A stretch of DNA of 64,000 nucleotides from Variovorax paradoxus NBRC 15149 (GCF_001591365.1 NZ_BCUT01000002.1:62001-126000); one strand, 5' to 3'. Shown: positions 8,720 to 17,061, counted from the first letter of the stretch. Notes: generated by a model not told the origin, from the sequence alone. Made by a program: numbers and translations.

Positions 8720-9564
8720 AGGCCGACGTGCAGACTGGGCGGATCGCCCTCGACGGCGTGCGCGTGCGCCTTGGCCATGGTGCCCAGGCCTTCGATGCGG
8801 TGCAGGACATCACCCTGCATGTGAAGCCCGGCGAGTTCGTCTGCCTGCTCGGCCCTTCGGGCTGCGGCAAGTCGACGCTGCTGGGTGCGCTTGCCGGCCA
8901 TCTTGCACCGGCAGGCGGCACCATCAGCGTGGACGGCGAGCCTGTGCGCGGGCCGCATCCGGACCGAGGCCTGGTCTTCCAGCACCACACGCTCTTTCCG
9001 TGGAAGAAGGTGCTCGACAACGTTGCTTTCGGACTGAAGATGCAGGGCGTGGGCCGCCGCGAACGGCACGCGCGTGCGCGTGAAATGCTGCGCCTCGTCG
9101 GCCTGGACGACTTTGCCGGTTTCTATCCGTCGCAGCTCTCGGGTGGCATGCAGCAGCGCGCGGAAATTGCGCGGGTGCTCATCAACCATCCACGCGTGAT
9201 GCTGATGGACGAACCCTTCGGTGCGCTCGACGCCCAGACCCGCCTCATGATGCAGCGCCAGCTGCTCGACGCCTGGGCGCGCGTGCGCACCACCATCGTC
9301 TTCATCACCCACGACATCGACGAGGCGCTGTTCCTGGGCGACCGGGTGCTCGTGATGGGTCCGCGGCCGGGCCGGATCGTGGCCGAGTTCGAGCTTGGTT
9401 TCGAGCGGCCACGCGATCCCTCGCTGGTCACGTCGTCCGAATTCACCGCGCTCAAGCGCCGCTGCCTGCAACTGCTGCATCCGCATGCGGGCGCAGGCGC
9501 ACCGCTGGATCGCCTCACGCCGCTCGGCGCGCCCGCCGCGGCGCAGCTGCGCTTTGCCATCTGA
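8716..9564 (+). CDS. ABC transporter ATP-binding protein, sulfonate/nitrate/taurine type
   Basis: A 282-residue ATPase. Walker A GPSGCGKST is at residues 46-54, the Q-loop at LVFQHHTLFPW, signature LSGGM at 141-145, Walker B VMLMDEP at 161-167, D-loop GALD, and the switch histidine in FITHD at 199. All catalytic residues are intact. The length and the sequence around the Q-loop fit the SsuB/TauB/NrtD group. It energises import by the preceding permease and binding protein. About 40 C-terminal residues beyond the core ABC fold have no recognised role. A plausible ribosome binding site (AGGAGAAAAG) lies within the end of the permease gene. Confidence 0.94.
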   Translation: MKADVQTGRIALDGVRVRLGHGAQAFDAVQDITLHVKPGEFVCLLGPSGCGKSTLLGALAGHLAPAGGTISVDGEPVRGPHPDRGLVFQHHTLFPWKKVLDNVAFGLKMQGVGRRERHARAREMLRLVGLDDFAGFYPSQLSGGMQQRAEIARVLINHPRVMLMDEPFGALDAQTRLMMQRQLLDAWARVRTTIVFITHDIDEALFLGDRVLVMGPRPGRIVAEFELGFERPRDPSLVTSSEFTALKRRCLQLLHPHAGAGAPLDRLTPLGAPAAAQLRFAI

Positions 9565-9571
9565 AAGAAAA

Positions 9572-10570
9572 ATGAACCCCGCCCTCCTCGACGATCCCGA
9601 ACTGCAGGCCATTGCCACGCGGCTGGACTCACCCGACGCCGAAGTACGCCGCATCGCCGTGATGGACCTTGGCGACCTGGCCGACGAGGCGCACACGCCG
9701 CTCTTGGTCGCCGCGCTGCGCGACGATGCGCCCGCCGTGCGCGCCGCTGCGGCGCTGGCGCTCGAAACCATGGAGAACCAGGCGGCTGTCGAAGGGCTTG
9801 CGCAAGTGCTCGATGACGCCGATGCCCAGGTGCGCGAGGCCGCCGCCCACAGCCTTGCCGAACTGAAGGAGCCTGCGTCAGCCGCCTGGCTGCTGCCGTA
9901 TGCAAGCGCTGCAGCAACGCGGGTGCGCGCCGCCGTGCTGCGCGCGCTGCGCGAGCTGCGGGTACCGGCCAGCGCTGGCCCTGCCCTGGCGGTCCTGCAG
10001 GAGCCGCGGTCTGCGCAGGACAGCGTCGAGGCCATCGCGCTGCGCCGGGAAGCCATTGGCGTGCTCGGGTACCTGAAGCACGCCCCAGCCCTCCCTGCAC
10101 TGACCGGCATCGCCATGTCCGACCCCGTCGATGAAGTGCGCCGGGCCGCGGTGGGCGCGCTGGCGTTTGCCATCGGCAACGCCGACGCGCGCGCCGCACT
10201 GGAAACCGCGCTGCGCGACGCGAGCTGGCAGGTGCGGGAAGAAGCCGCGACATCGCTCGGCAAGCTGCAGCAGCCGGCCGCATCCGAAGCGCTGCTGGTG
10301 GCCCTGGACGACGCCTATTGGCAGGTACGCCTGCGCGCGGCCCGCAGCCTGGGCCGGCTGCGCAGCACCGGAAGCGTCGCGGCGCTGCTCGTGACGCTGG
10401 GCCACAGCATCAGCAACCTGCGCAAGGAAGCGGCGCTTGCACTGGGCGAGATCGGCAATGCGGCCGCGCTGCCCGCGCTCGAAATCGCCGCCGCCGACGC
10501 GGACCCGGAAGTGCGCAAATCAGCCCGGCTGGCAATCGCGCAGATCGGTGCGACGGAACATGGCACCTGA
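9572..10570 (+). CDS. HEAT-repeat (PBS lyase-like) scaffold protein
   Basis: A 332-residue all-helical repeat protein. About nine to ten HEAT/PBS-lyase-type repeats of roughly 31 residues follow one another, each with the pattern D-x-x-(W/E)-x-V-R-x-x-A-A-x-x-L-G-x-L. Clear examples are ASWQVREEAATSLGKL and AYWQVRLRAARSLGRL near residues 217-270. It has no signal peptide, so it is cytoplasmic. The start at 9572 lies seven bases after the ATPase stop, with GAAAGAAAA upstream. Such proteins act as docking platforms or as lyase-type chaperones for cofactor-bearing proteins. Its fixed place between the transporter and the DUF971 gene suggests assembly or organisation of the AprAB-like complex, which is inference. 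Confidence 0.9.
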   Translation: MNPALLDDPELQAIATRLDSPDAEVRRIAVMDLGDLADEAHTPLLVAALRDDAPAVRAAAALALETMENQAAVEGLAQVLDDADAQVREAAAHSLAELKEPASAAWLLPYASAAATRVRAAVLRALRELRVPASAGPALAVLQEPRSAQDSVEAIALRREAIGVLGYLKHAPALPALTGIAMSDPVDEVRRAAVGALAFAIGNADARAALETALRDASWQVREEAATSLGKLQQPAASEALLVALDDAYWQVRLRAARSLGRLRSTGSVAALLVTLGHSISNLRKEAALALGEIGNAAALPALEIAAADADPEVRKSARLAIAQIGATEHGT

Positions 10571-10895
10571 ATCCATCGTCGACCATCGCGCGCGCGCTGC
10601 GCTGGAGTTCCGTTGGGCGGATGGCACACAGCATCTGGCGCCATACCAGTTGCTGAGATCGAGTTGCCCTTGCGCCGATTGCAAGGCCCAGCGCGCGGCC
10701 CAGCACGATGGTCAAGCGAGATTGTTGCCGTCAGCTGCAGACCTGCGGCTTACGGACATTCGGCCGGTGGGCGCGTACGGCGTGCAGTTCGTGTTCGGCG
10801 ACGGCCACGACCGGGGCATCTTCCCCTGGCGCTTCCTGAGAGAGCTGTTGGAAAAAAACCTCGCCCAGGCGCTGACGGCCGCCGATCACGGCTGA
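10560..10895 (+). CDS. DUF971 (gamma-butyrobetaine hydroxylase N-terminal-like) protein
   Basis: A 111-residue protein made almost entirely of a DUF971 domain: FRWADGTQHLAPYQLLRSSCPCADCKAQ, then LTDIRPVGAYGVQFVFGDGHDRGIFPWRFLREL. The C-x-C-x-x-C motif (SCPCADCK) together with a following histidine is the zinc site of the gamma-butyrobetaine hydroxylase N-terminal domain. Stand-alone DUF971 proteins are also found next to, or fused with, Mrp/ApbC-type Fe-S carriers, so a role in Fe-S protein assembly or as an adaptor is plausible. The start overlaps the HEAT gene stop, so it belongs to the same operon. Its 3' end overlaps the 3' end of the convergent binding-protein gene by ten bases. Confidence 0.88.
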   Translation: MAPESIVDHRARAALEFRWADGTQHLAPYQLLRSSCPCADCKAQRAAQHDGQARLLPSAADLRLTDIRPVGAYGVQFVFGDGHDRGIFPWRFLRELLEKNLAQALTAADHG

Positions 10896-12487
10896 AGGTA
10901 CAGGTCCGCGAAGCTTCCCCGGATGTGCTCCCCGGTAGGGGCATAGTTGCGCACCTTCTTCGCCAGTACGGTGATCGCAGGATTGGCCCCCAACTCGATG
11001 GAGGGAATGTCGCGATGCACGATCTGCTGGAACTCGGTGAACAGCTGCCGGCGCTTGGCTTCGTCGGTCTCGACTGCCGCGGCTTCCAGCAGGCGGTCGA
11101 CCTCCGGATTCACGTAGTGCGGCGCATTGGAGAACGGCAGCCCGACCTTGAAGTTCTTCGACCAGAACACGCGCTGCACGCCCACCGTGGGATCGAACAG
11201 GTTCGTGAGGCTTTCCAGCGTGATGTCGAAGGCCCGTTCGGTATAGGTCTTATTGACGTAGGTTGCAAAGTCGTAGCTCTCGACCGCGGCATCGATGCCG
11301 ATGCGTCCCAGCGACTGGCGCACGAAGTCCGCGGCGCGCCGCTCCTGGAAGGGGTTGTAGAGCACCCGCAGCTTCAGGCGCGTACCGCCGGCGCCGCGCT
11401 TGAATCCGGCCGCCTCCAGTGCCGCTTCGGCTTCCTTCGGGTTGAACGGATACGGCTGGATGCTCGCGTCGTGATAGCGCGAGATGCCCTTCCCTATCGG
11501 CGATGCCGAGGGCGTTCCGTAGCCGTACCACACCGTCTTGGCAAACGCATTGACATCGATGGCCTGAGCAATCGCCTTTCGCACTTCGCGCTTTTGCAGC
11601 GCAGGCGTGTCCAGGTTGAAGTAGATCTGCTGATGGCTGCCGAGGTAGGGCGAGATGCGCGTGTCGATCTCGATGCCCGCCAGCTTCTTGAACCGCTCGA
11701 CGTCCGACAGCGGGATGCCGCCCGTTCCGTTCGCCAGGTCGGCCGTGCCCGACTCCAGCGCCGCCGCACGCGACGCGGCATCGAGCACAAAACGCACCAC
11801 CACCCGGTCGAGGTACGGCTTGGGCTTGTCCCAGTAGTTCGGGTTGCGCTCGAGGATGATGTGGCTGCCCTGCACCCACTCCTTGAACACGAAGGGGCCG
11901 GTGCCCACCGGCGCGCTGTTGTACTTGCTCGACGCGATATCGGTGCCTTCGTAAAGGTGCTTCGGCACGATCGGTGACTCGGTCGAGGCCAGCGCCGTGA
12001 GCAGGAACGGCGACGGCTTGCTCAGCACGATGATCGCGGTGTGCGCATCGGGCGTCTTCACGTCCACCACATTGGCAAAGGTGCCGCGCCCGCGCGGATG
12101 CACCTGCTTGAGCGTGAGGATCGAGAAGGCCACGTCTGCCGAGGTGAAGTCCCGACCGTCATGCCATTTCACGCCTTTGCGCAGCTCGAACGTGTACTGC
12201 AGGCCGTCCCTGCTCAGCGACCACGCGGTGGCGAGCAGCGGCTTGGGCTTGAGGTCGTAGTCATAGGTCAGCAGGCCTTCGACGATCTTCGGACCGATCT
12301 CGGCGTTTCCGCCGGCCGTGGTCGTGAGCGGCACGATCGAGGAAGGAACGGGGTTGATCAGCCAGGTCAATGTGCCACCTGGGCGCGGCTGGGAAGTCGC
12401 CGGCAATGTGGCAAAGGCAAAAGCGGCAGCCACGGCCCATGCCGCGAAAAAGTGCGGCATGGCCCGCGTGTAGGTCCAACGTTTCAT
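10886..12487 (-). CDS. ABC transporter binding protein, peptide/nickel (OppA/SBP_bac_5) family, copy 1
   Basis: A 533-residue periplasmic protein with a Sec signal peptide (hydrophobic core AAWAVAAAFAFATLPA, mature from about residue 32). Family hallmarks are PKIVEGLLTYDYDLKPKPLLAT, ELRKGVKWHDGRDFTSADV and the internal VGTGPFVFKEW. It is the first of four similar OppA-like proteins in the window (others start at 18591, 21747 and 30973). The only matching inner-membrane transporter is encoded at 33.4-37.1 kb. It lies 10 bases downstream of the MetQ-like gene on the same strand, so the two are probably co-transcribed. The substrate is unknown. Confidence 0.93.
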   Translation of the reverse strand: MKRWTYTRAMPHFFAAWAVAAAFAFATLPATSQPRPGGTLTWLINPVPSSIVPLTTTAGGNAEIGPKIVEGLLTYDYDLKPKPLLATAWSLSRDGLQYTFELRKGVKWHDGRDFTSADVAFSILTLKQVHPRGRGTFANVVDVKTPDAHTAIIVLSKPSPFLLTALASTESPIVPKHLYEGTDIASSKYNSAPVGTGPFVFKEWVQGSHIILERNPNYWDKPKPYLDRVVVRFVLDAASRAAALESGTADLANGTGGIPLSDVERFKKLAGIEIDTRISPYLGSHQQIYFNLDTPALQKREVRKAIAQAIDVNAFAKTVWYGYGTPSASPIGKGISRYHDASIQPYPFNPKEAEAALEAAGFKRGAGGTRLKLRVLYNPFQERRAADFVRQSLGRIGIDAAVESYDFATYVNKTYTERAFDITLESLTNLFDPTVGVQRVFWSKNFKVGLPFSNAPHYVNPEVDRLLEAAAVETDEAKRRQLFTEFQQIVHRDIPSIELGANPAITVLAKKVRNYAPTGEHIRGSFADLYLQP

Positions 12488-12497
12488 GTCTTTTCGC

Positions 12498-13301
12498 TCA
12501 GAAGGCCGGAATCACGGCGCCCTTGTACTTGTCCTGGATGAACTTGCGGACCTCGGCCGTATGGAGCGCAGCCACCAGCTTGGCGATGGCCGGCGAACTC
12601 ACGTTGTCGCTGCGCGACGCAATGAAATTGGCATAGGGCGACTTGCGGCCGTCCTCGATGAAGAGCGCATCCTTGGCCGGATCGAGCTTGGCCTCGAGCG
12701 CATAGTTGGTGTTGATCAGCGCGAGATCGACATCTGGCAGCGCGCGCGGCAGCTGGGCCGATTCGAGTTCGCGGATCACCAGCTTCTTCGGATTGGCAAC
12801 GATGTCACGCGCCGTCGACTTGATGTTGGACGGATCTTTCAGCTTGATCAGTCCCTGCTTCGCCAGCAGCGCCAGCGCGCGGCCCGAGTTGGAGGGGTCG
12901 CTCGGGATCGCCACGACCGCGCCCTCGCGCAGCTCGGAGGTCTTGCGGATCTTCTGCGAGTAGGCACCGAAGGGCTCGATGTGCACGTCGCTGTTCGGAA
13001 CCTCGACGATGTCCGACTTCCGGTCCTTGGTGAACGATTCGAGGTAGGGGCGGTTCTGGAAGAAGTTGGCATCCAGCTGCTTGTCGCTCACGGCAAGGTT
13101 CGGCTGCACATAGTCGTTGAACACCTTCACCTGCAGGTCGACACCCTGCGCCTTCAGCTGCGGCCGGACGAACTCCAGGATCTCCGCGTGCGGCACGGGC
13201 GACGCAGCCACACGCAGCGCCTCTTGCGCCTGCGCGGCGGCGCCGAGGCTGGTGATGGCGAGTGCCACGATGAAATGGGCGCGTCGGAATGAAAGCAACA
13301 T
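12498..13301 (-). CDS. metQ: MetQ/NlpA-family methionine-type binding protein
   Basis: A 267-residue binding protein of the D-methionine (MetQ/NlpA) family: LRVAASPVPHAEILEFV near the N-terminus, then LDANFFQNRPYLESF, VAIPSDPSNSGRALALL and NTNYALEA. The signal peptide ends in AAAQAQ-E and has no lipobox cysteine, so it is a soluble periplasmic protein rather than a lipoprotein. No metN or metI gene is present in the window, so it is an orphan. With its sulfur-related neighbours it probably captures methionine or another thioether, but the ligand is not proven. A copy of the shared motif lies about 115 bases upstream. Confidence 0.92.
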   Translation of the reverse strand: MLLSFRRAHFIVALAITSLGAAAQAQEALRVAASPVPHAEILEFVRPQLKAQGVDLQVKVFNDYVQPNLAVSDKQLDANFFQNRPYLESFTKDRKSDIVEVPNSDVHIEPFGAYSQKIRKTSELREGAVVAIPSDPSNSGRALALLAKQGLIKLKDPSNIKSTARDIVANPKKLVIRELESAQLPRALPDVDLALINTNYALEAKLDPAKDALFIEDGRKSPYANFIASRSDNVSSPAIAKLVAALHTAEVRKFIQDKYKGAVIPAF

Positions 13302-13415
13302 GTTCGGGACTCCCTCAAGAAGTGATTTTTTCGGAATGCTTTCCTCAGGATGGGAAAGCTTGGGTGTCGCAGGTTAGCCGCGACATTCCCGGGCCCAAAC
13401 AACGGATAGGCGCTT

Positions 13416-13424
13416 GCATATCTG
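13416..13424. promoter_or_regulatory. Shared motif copy 1 (GCATATCTG)
   Basis: Weaker member of the recurring motif. It lies in the divergent region between the MetQ-like gene and the amidohydrolase remnant, 115 and 72 bases from their starts. Another GCATGC follows at 13431. Confidence 0.35.
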
Positions 13425-13495
13425 TTTTTTGCATGCGCTGGGGCGAAGGGGCCGCGCGTAGCCTGCGGTTCCTTTTCCCTCCAAGGAACCCGCAG

Positions 13496-13729
13496 ATGAG
13501 CAATCGTTTGAACCGCGTGCACGCATCGCGCTCCGCCGCCATGAAGGCCGGCCTCAACCATCTCGTGATCGACACAGATGTTCACGTCAACGACTGCGCT
13601 CCCGTGCTCGAGGACTACGTGGCGCAGTACGGCCGCAGCAAGCTGGTCAACGCACTGGGCAGCCGTTTCGCTACGCGCCATGGCGGCGGCAAGAACTGGT
13701 ACAAACAGACGGCCGAGGAGCGCTCGTAG
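13496..13729 (+). pseudogene. Amidohydrolase-family N-terminal fragment
   Basis: A 77-codon frame beginning MSNRLNRVHASRSAAMKAGL. It carries the VIDTDVHVND metal-binding motif and LEDYVAQYGRSKLVNALGSRF and RHGGGKNWY sequences that start the TIM-barrel amidohydrolase (COG2159-like) family. An intact member would run about 400 residues; this one stops after YKQTAEERS, and the following bases do not continue the family in any frame. It is therefore a truncated remnant. The start has a weak AAGGAACCCGCAG ribosome site. It might still be translated as a short peptide, but no function is expected. Confidence 0.75.
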
Positions 13730-13767
13730 CGCAGCGTGTGGTCGGTTCCATGGCGGTCAAGACGACT

Positions 13768-14128
13768 TCATCGTCTTTCCTCGAAGCCGGTGTGCGGCGC
13801 AAATCGGGCCACCGACGCATCGGAATCCCAGCACTTGATCAGCGGCGCTTCGTCGGGGCTGCAGATCGGGAATGTAGAGCCAGCGCCGCGCCGGGTTGAA
13901 GGCCACGCCGTAGGTCTTTCCCGCGCGATGGGGAAGATCAGGCCGGAGGCGATCAGGTCGTCAGGTCGGTGGTGCTTGCATCGCCCAGGGCCAGCGGCCA
14001 GTCGCGCGCGGGTTGGGCAGCGGGACGCCACACATCAATGATGGCGACACGTCCAGCAAGTAACGCGTCGGCCTGCTCGCCCGCGATGTCGCGCACCCGT
14101 TGCGGGCCCGAGGCGATCGATTCGACCT
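13768..14128 (-). pseudogene. Degraded CmcJ/NvfI-family hydroxylase/methyltransferase-like gene
   Basis: Two frames on the minus strand together spell the C-terminal half of a CmcJ/NvfI (AsaB-like) protein. One frame, from about 14127, reads SIASGPQRVRDIAG, AIIDVWRPAAQPARDWPLAL. Further along, a different frame reads PDEAPLIKCWDSDASVARFAPHTGFEE and stops at 13768. Between them a third frame gives YGVAFNPARRWLYIPDL. At least two frameshifts are needed, the N-terminal half is missing and the gene is cut next to DoxX. It is clearly non-functional. The family is named from memory of its conserved VWRP and IKC-D-S motifs. Confidence 0.72.
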
Positions 14129-14132
14129 GAGC

Positions 14133-14567
14133 TTATGCCGCGGCAGCGCCGCCGCCTGTCGTGGGTACACGGTGCCGCCAGGCATCGATGCTCCACGGGC
14201 CGGCACCGGCTGCCGCGATGAACAGGAAGACGAACGAGAACAGCACTGCCGCCTCTCCCTGGTTGAGCGAAGGAGCAAGCACGAACCCCTTGGGCGCATG
14301 GCCGATGAAATACGCGAACGCCAGCAGACCCGACAGCACGAACGCCACCGGCCGCGTGAACCACCCGATCAGCAGCAGGATGCCGCCGAAGAACTCCAGC
14401 ACGCCTGCCGCGCCGAGCAGCGAGACCAGTTGAAGGTTGTCGAAGAACGCCACGTGCGGAACACCGAACAGCTTCGCCGAGCCGTGCTGGATCAGCAGAT
14501 AGGCCGAGACGATGCGCAGCACCGAGAGAGCGGGCGGAACCAGACGGTCTGTATTGGCAATGGTCAT
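14133..14567 (-). CDS. DoxX-family membrane protein
   Basis: A 144-residue inner-membrane protein with four predicted helices. The DoxX signature is visible in LRIVSAYLLIQHGSAKLFG, in GVLEFFGGILLLIGWFTRP and in FAYFIGHAPKGF. Such proteins have been linked to thiosulfate:quinone oxidation (DoxD/DoxA) and to redox homeostasis, but most bacterial copies are uncharacterised. The start at 14567 (MTIANTDRLV) is preferred because the conserved part begins there; an ATG 96 bases upstream would add a non-conserved leader. A palindrome resembling the shared motif lies about 85 bases upstream. Confidence 0.88.
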   Translation of the reverse strand: MTIANTDRLVPPALSVLRIVSAYLLIQHGSAKLFGVPHVAFFDNLQLVSLLGAAGVLEFFGGILLLIGWFTRPVAFVLSGLLAFAYFIGHAPKGFVLAPSLNQGEAAVLFSFVFLFIAAAGAGPWSIDAWRHRVPTTGGGAAAA

Positions 14568-14650
14568 GACAAGAGGCCTATGGAAAGATTGAACAAGGAG
14601 AGACGCACCGGGATTCTGTGGCGCCGGCCAACCGAGATCCAAGCGAGATT

Positions 14651-14664
14651 TGTGCATAAGCACA
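14651..14664. promoter_or_regulatory. Palindromic site resembling the shared motif (TGTGCATAAGCACA)
   Basis: TGTGC and GCACA flank ATAA. The inner GCATAAGCA matches the consensus core of the recurring motif. It lies about 85 bases upstream of DoxX. A second small palindrome (CGCATGCG) follows at about 14677. Confidence 0.4.
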
Positions 14665-14797
14665 TGCGCAATGGGCGCATGCGACGACGATGCGCAGTTC
14701 CATCGCCTCGCGAGCTACTTCGGCAGTGTGTTCCGCCCGCCGAGCTGGCTACGCAGGACGGCTTTTCCTTTCAGATATTGCCCCGCAGGCACGGCAT

Positions 14798-15832
14798 TCA
14801 TGCCGCCGAGTGATGCCGCGGCAACCGCCCGAAGAACGGATGGCTCGGATCGTTGAAGCCCGGCAGCGACGAATGTCCGGTGGTCACGAGCGCATCGACC
14901 AGGGCTTCGTCTTCATCGGTGAAGCGGTATTGCAGCGCGGGCAGGTAGTCTTCCCACTGCTCCAGCGTGCGCGGGCCGGCGATGGCCGAGGTGACGAGGC
15001 GGTTGTTCAGCACCCAGGCCAGCGCGAACTGGCCCGGCGTGATGCCGCGTCCCTCGACGTGCTCCTTCACGCGCTGCGCGATCTCCAGCGATTCGGCACG
15101 CCATTCGGTCTGCAGGATGCGCTTGTCGTCGCGGCCCGCGCGCGTGCCCGCAGGCGGTGCCTTGCCGGGTTGGTACTTGGCGGTGAGCACGCCGCGAGCG
15201 AGCGGGCTGTAAGACACCACGCCCACGCCGTAGTACTCGGCCGCGGGCAGGTGCTCGGCCTCGATCTGCCGGTTCGCCAGGTTGTAGAGCGGCTGCGTGG
15301 CCGCGGGGCGGTCCACGTTCAATGCATCGGCCGTGCGGGCGAATTCCGCGATCTTCCAGGCAGGATGGTTCGACAGGCCGTAGCTGCGCAGCTTGCCCGC
15401 GCGGATCAGGTCGCCCAGTGCGCGCACGGTCTCGGCCACGGGCGTGGCCCGGTCCTCGCGGTGCAGGTACAGGAGGTCGATGTGATCGGTGCCCAGGCGC
15501 TTCAGGCTCGCCTCCACCGATTGCACGATGCCGTGCCGCCCCGTGCTCCTGTTGTTGGGACCGGCGATGTCCGGATCGGGGTTGGCGAACTTGGTCGCGA
15601 GCACCCAGCGGTTGCGGTTGGGTGCCACGAGCTCTCCCACGACCTTCTCGGACTCGCCCTTGTTGTAGGCATTGGCGGTGTCGATGAAGTTGATGCCCTG
15701 CTCGAAGGCGCGCTCGGCAATGCGCTGCGCGGTGGCGCGGTCGGCCTGGCCGCCGAACATCATGGTGCCGAGGGCGATCGGCGACACGAGGATGCCGCTG
15801 CGGCCGAGGGGACGGTAGTCGATGCTGCTCAT
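14798..15832 (-). CDS. Aldo/keto reductase
   Basis: A 344-residue NADPH-dependent oxidoreductase with a TIM-barrel fold. Visible features are LGRSGILVSPIALGTMMFGG, the catalytic aspartate and tyrosine in FIDTANAYNKGESEKVVGE, the catalytic lysine in VLATKFAN, the histidine in IDLLYLHRED, and the NADPH-binding AIAGPRTLEQWED near the C-terminus. It belongs to the Tas/YghZ-like group. The start at 15832 (MSSIDYRPLG) is well conserved in this family. It lies 44 bases downstream of the SfnG-like gene on the same strand and is probably co-transcribed. It may reduce an aldehyde released by the monooxygenases, as happens when C-S bonds are cleaved oxidatively. That role is inference. Confidence 0.93.
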   Translation of the reverse strand: MSSIDYRPLGRSGILVSPIALGTMMFGGQADRATAQRIAERAFEQGINFIDTANAYNKGESEKVVGELVAPNRNRWVLATKFANPDPDIAGPNNRSTGRHGIVQSVEASLKRLGTDHIDLLYLHREDRATPVAETVRALGDLIRAGKLRSYGLSNHPAWKIAEFARTADALNVDRPAATQPLYNLANRQIEAEHLPAAEYYGVGVVSYSPLARGVLTAKYQPGKAPPAGTRAGRDDKRILQTEWRAESLEIAQRVKEHVEGRGITPGQFALAWVLNNRLVTSAIAGPRTLEQWEDYLPALQYRFTDEDEALVDALVTTGHSSLPGFNDPSHPFFGRLPRHHSAA

Positions 15833-15876
15833 TGAAAAGAGGCTCCCTGTGTATCTGTCTGGCGAAAGAAAAGGCG

Positions 15877-17061
15877 TCAGAGACGAAGCCCGGCCTGCTT
15901 CATCAGCGGCAGGATCCGGTCGCCGAAGAATTTGAGGTCGGGCTTGAAGTCGAAGAAGCTCAGTTGCAGGCCATCGATGCCCGCGCGCTTGAGCTGCACG
16001 AACTGCTCGACCACCTGCTCGGGCGTGCCGATGACCTCGATGTTTCCGCCAATGGCGCGGCGCTTGGGTGCGTCGTGGCCGACGCGGCCGCGCCAGGCAT
16101 GCGCGTCGCTGTCGAAGCGGTTGTAGCTGGCGTGGGGGTCGGCATCGAGGTGGTCGACGATGGCGTCGTGGTAGTCCCAGGTTTCGCGTTCGGTTTCTCG
16201 GCTGATGACCATCGGGTTGAGCAGCGTGCGCACCTCGCGCCCCACGCGCCGGGCCGCCTGCTTCACGCGCGCGGCGTGTGCGGGCAGCGCCTCGATGGCG
16301 CTTGCGAAGCTGGAGCCGCTCGGGCTGGTGATGAAGACGATGTCGGAGTAGCGTGCCGCGAACTCGATACCCGCATCGGAGCCGGTGGCGTTCACCAGCA
16401 CCGGACGGCCGAAGCGCGGCTTCGGCGAAACGAACGCGCCGTCGAGCTTCCAGGGCGACTCGCCCTTGAACGACCAGTTTTCGGTATCGGCCCACAGGCG
16501 CTGCACCACTTCCAGGAACTCCGCTGCGAGTTCGTAGCGCCGGTCGTGTTCGATGCGCTGCGAGCCGAACATCTCGTGCTCTACCGCGCGATGGCCCGTG
16601 ACCACGTTGATGCCCCAGCGCCCGCCCGAGATGTGGTCCAGCGTGGCAGCGTACTTGGCCAGGTGCAGCGGATGCAGCGGACCGTAGAGCACGTGGATGG
16701 TCGAGATCAGCATGATCCGGCTGGTGACTGCGGTGAGCGCGGCCGTGGTCATGAACGAGTCGAGCGCGTTGCCGTCGAAGACGCCGCCGTAGCCGCCCTT
16801 GGGCAGCCACTGCGAGAGCGCGAACACGAGGTCGAATGCGAGGTGCTCGGCGTGCAGCACGAGATCCCTGTTGTAGTCGAAGCGCCAGTCGGTGCTGCGC
16901 GGCAAGGTCGAGGCGCTCCAGCCGCCCGCCTGGATCGGCAGGAACAGCCCGAGCAGAACGGGCTGCCTGAAGGCCTGGGAGAGCGGGCTCTCGCTGAACT
17001 CGGTCGGTGCGGCGAAGCGCTCCAAACCGGCGATGGCGCCGGGCTGGTGGGTCAGGGACAT
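15877..17061 (-). CDS. FMNH2-dependent LLM-class monooxygenase, SfnG-like
   Basis: A 394-residue bacterial-luciferase-like monooxygenase. The order of motifs (GLFLPIQAGGWSAS, NRDLVLHAEHLAFDLVFALSQW, TIHVLYGPLHPLHLAKYAATLDHISGG, WGINVVTGHRAVEHEMFG) is that of the SfnG/SsuD group, which release sulfite or sulfinate from sulfones and sulfonates using reduced FMN and O2. Pyrimidine oxygenase RutA is a more distant alternative. No flavin reductase gene is present, so reduced flavin must come from elsewhere. The start MSLTHQPG at 17061 lies 65 bases from a copy of the shared motif. The upstream neighbour, of the SfnB/DszC type, supports an organosulfur role. Confidence 0.9.
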   Translation of the reverse strand: MSLTHQPGAIAGLERFAAPTEFSESPLSQAFRQPVLLGLFLPIQAGGWSASTLPRSTDWRFDYNRDLVLHAEHLAFDLVFALSQWLPKGGYGGVFDGNALDSFMTTAALTAVTSRIMLISTIHVLYGPLHPLHLAKYAATLDHISGGRWGINVVTGHRAVEHEMFGSQRIEHDRRYELAAEFLEVVQRLWADTENWSFKGESPWKLDGAFVSPKPRFGRPVLVNATGSDAGIEFAARYSDIVFITSPSGSSFASAIEALPAHAARVKQAARRVGREVRTLLNPMVISRETERETWDYHDAIVDHLDADPHASYNRFDSDAHAWRGRVGHDAPKRRAIGGNIEVIGTPEQVVEQFVQLKRAGIDGLQLSFFDFKPDLKFFGDRILPLMKQAGLRL

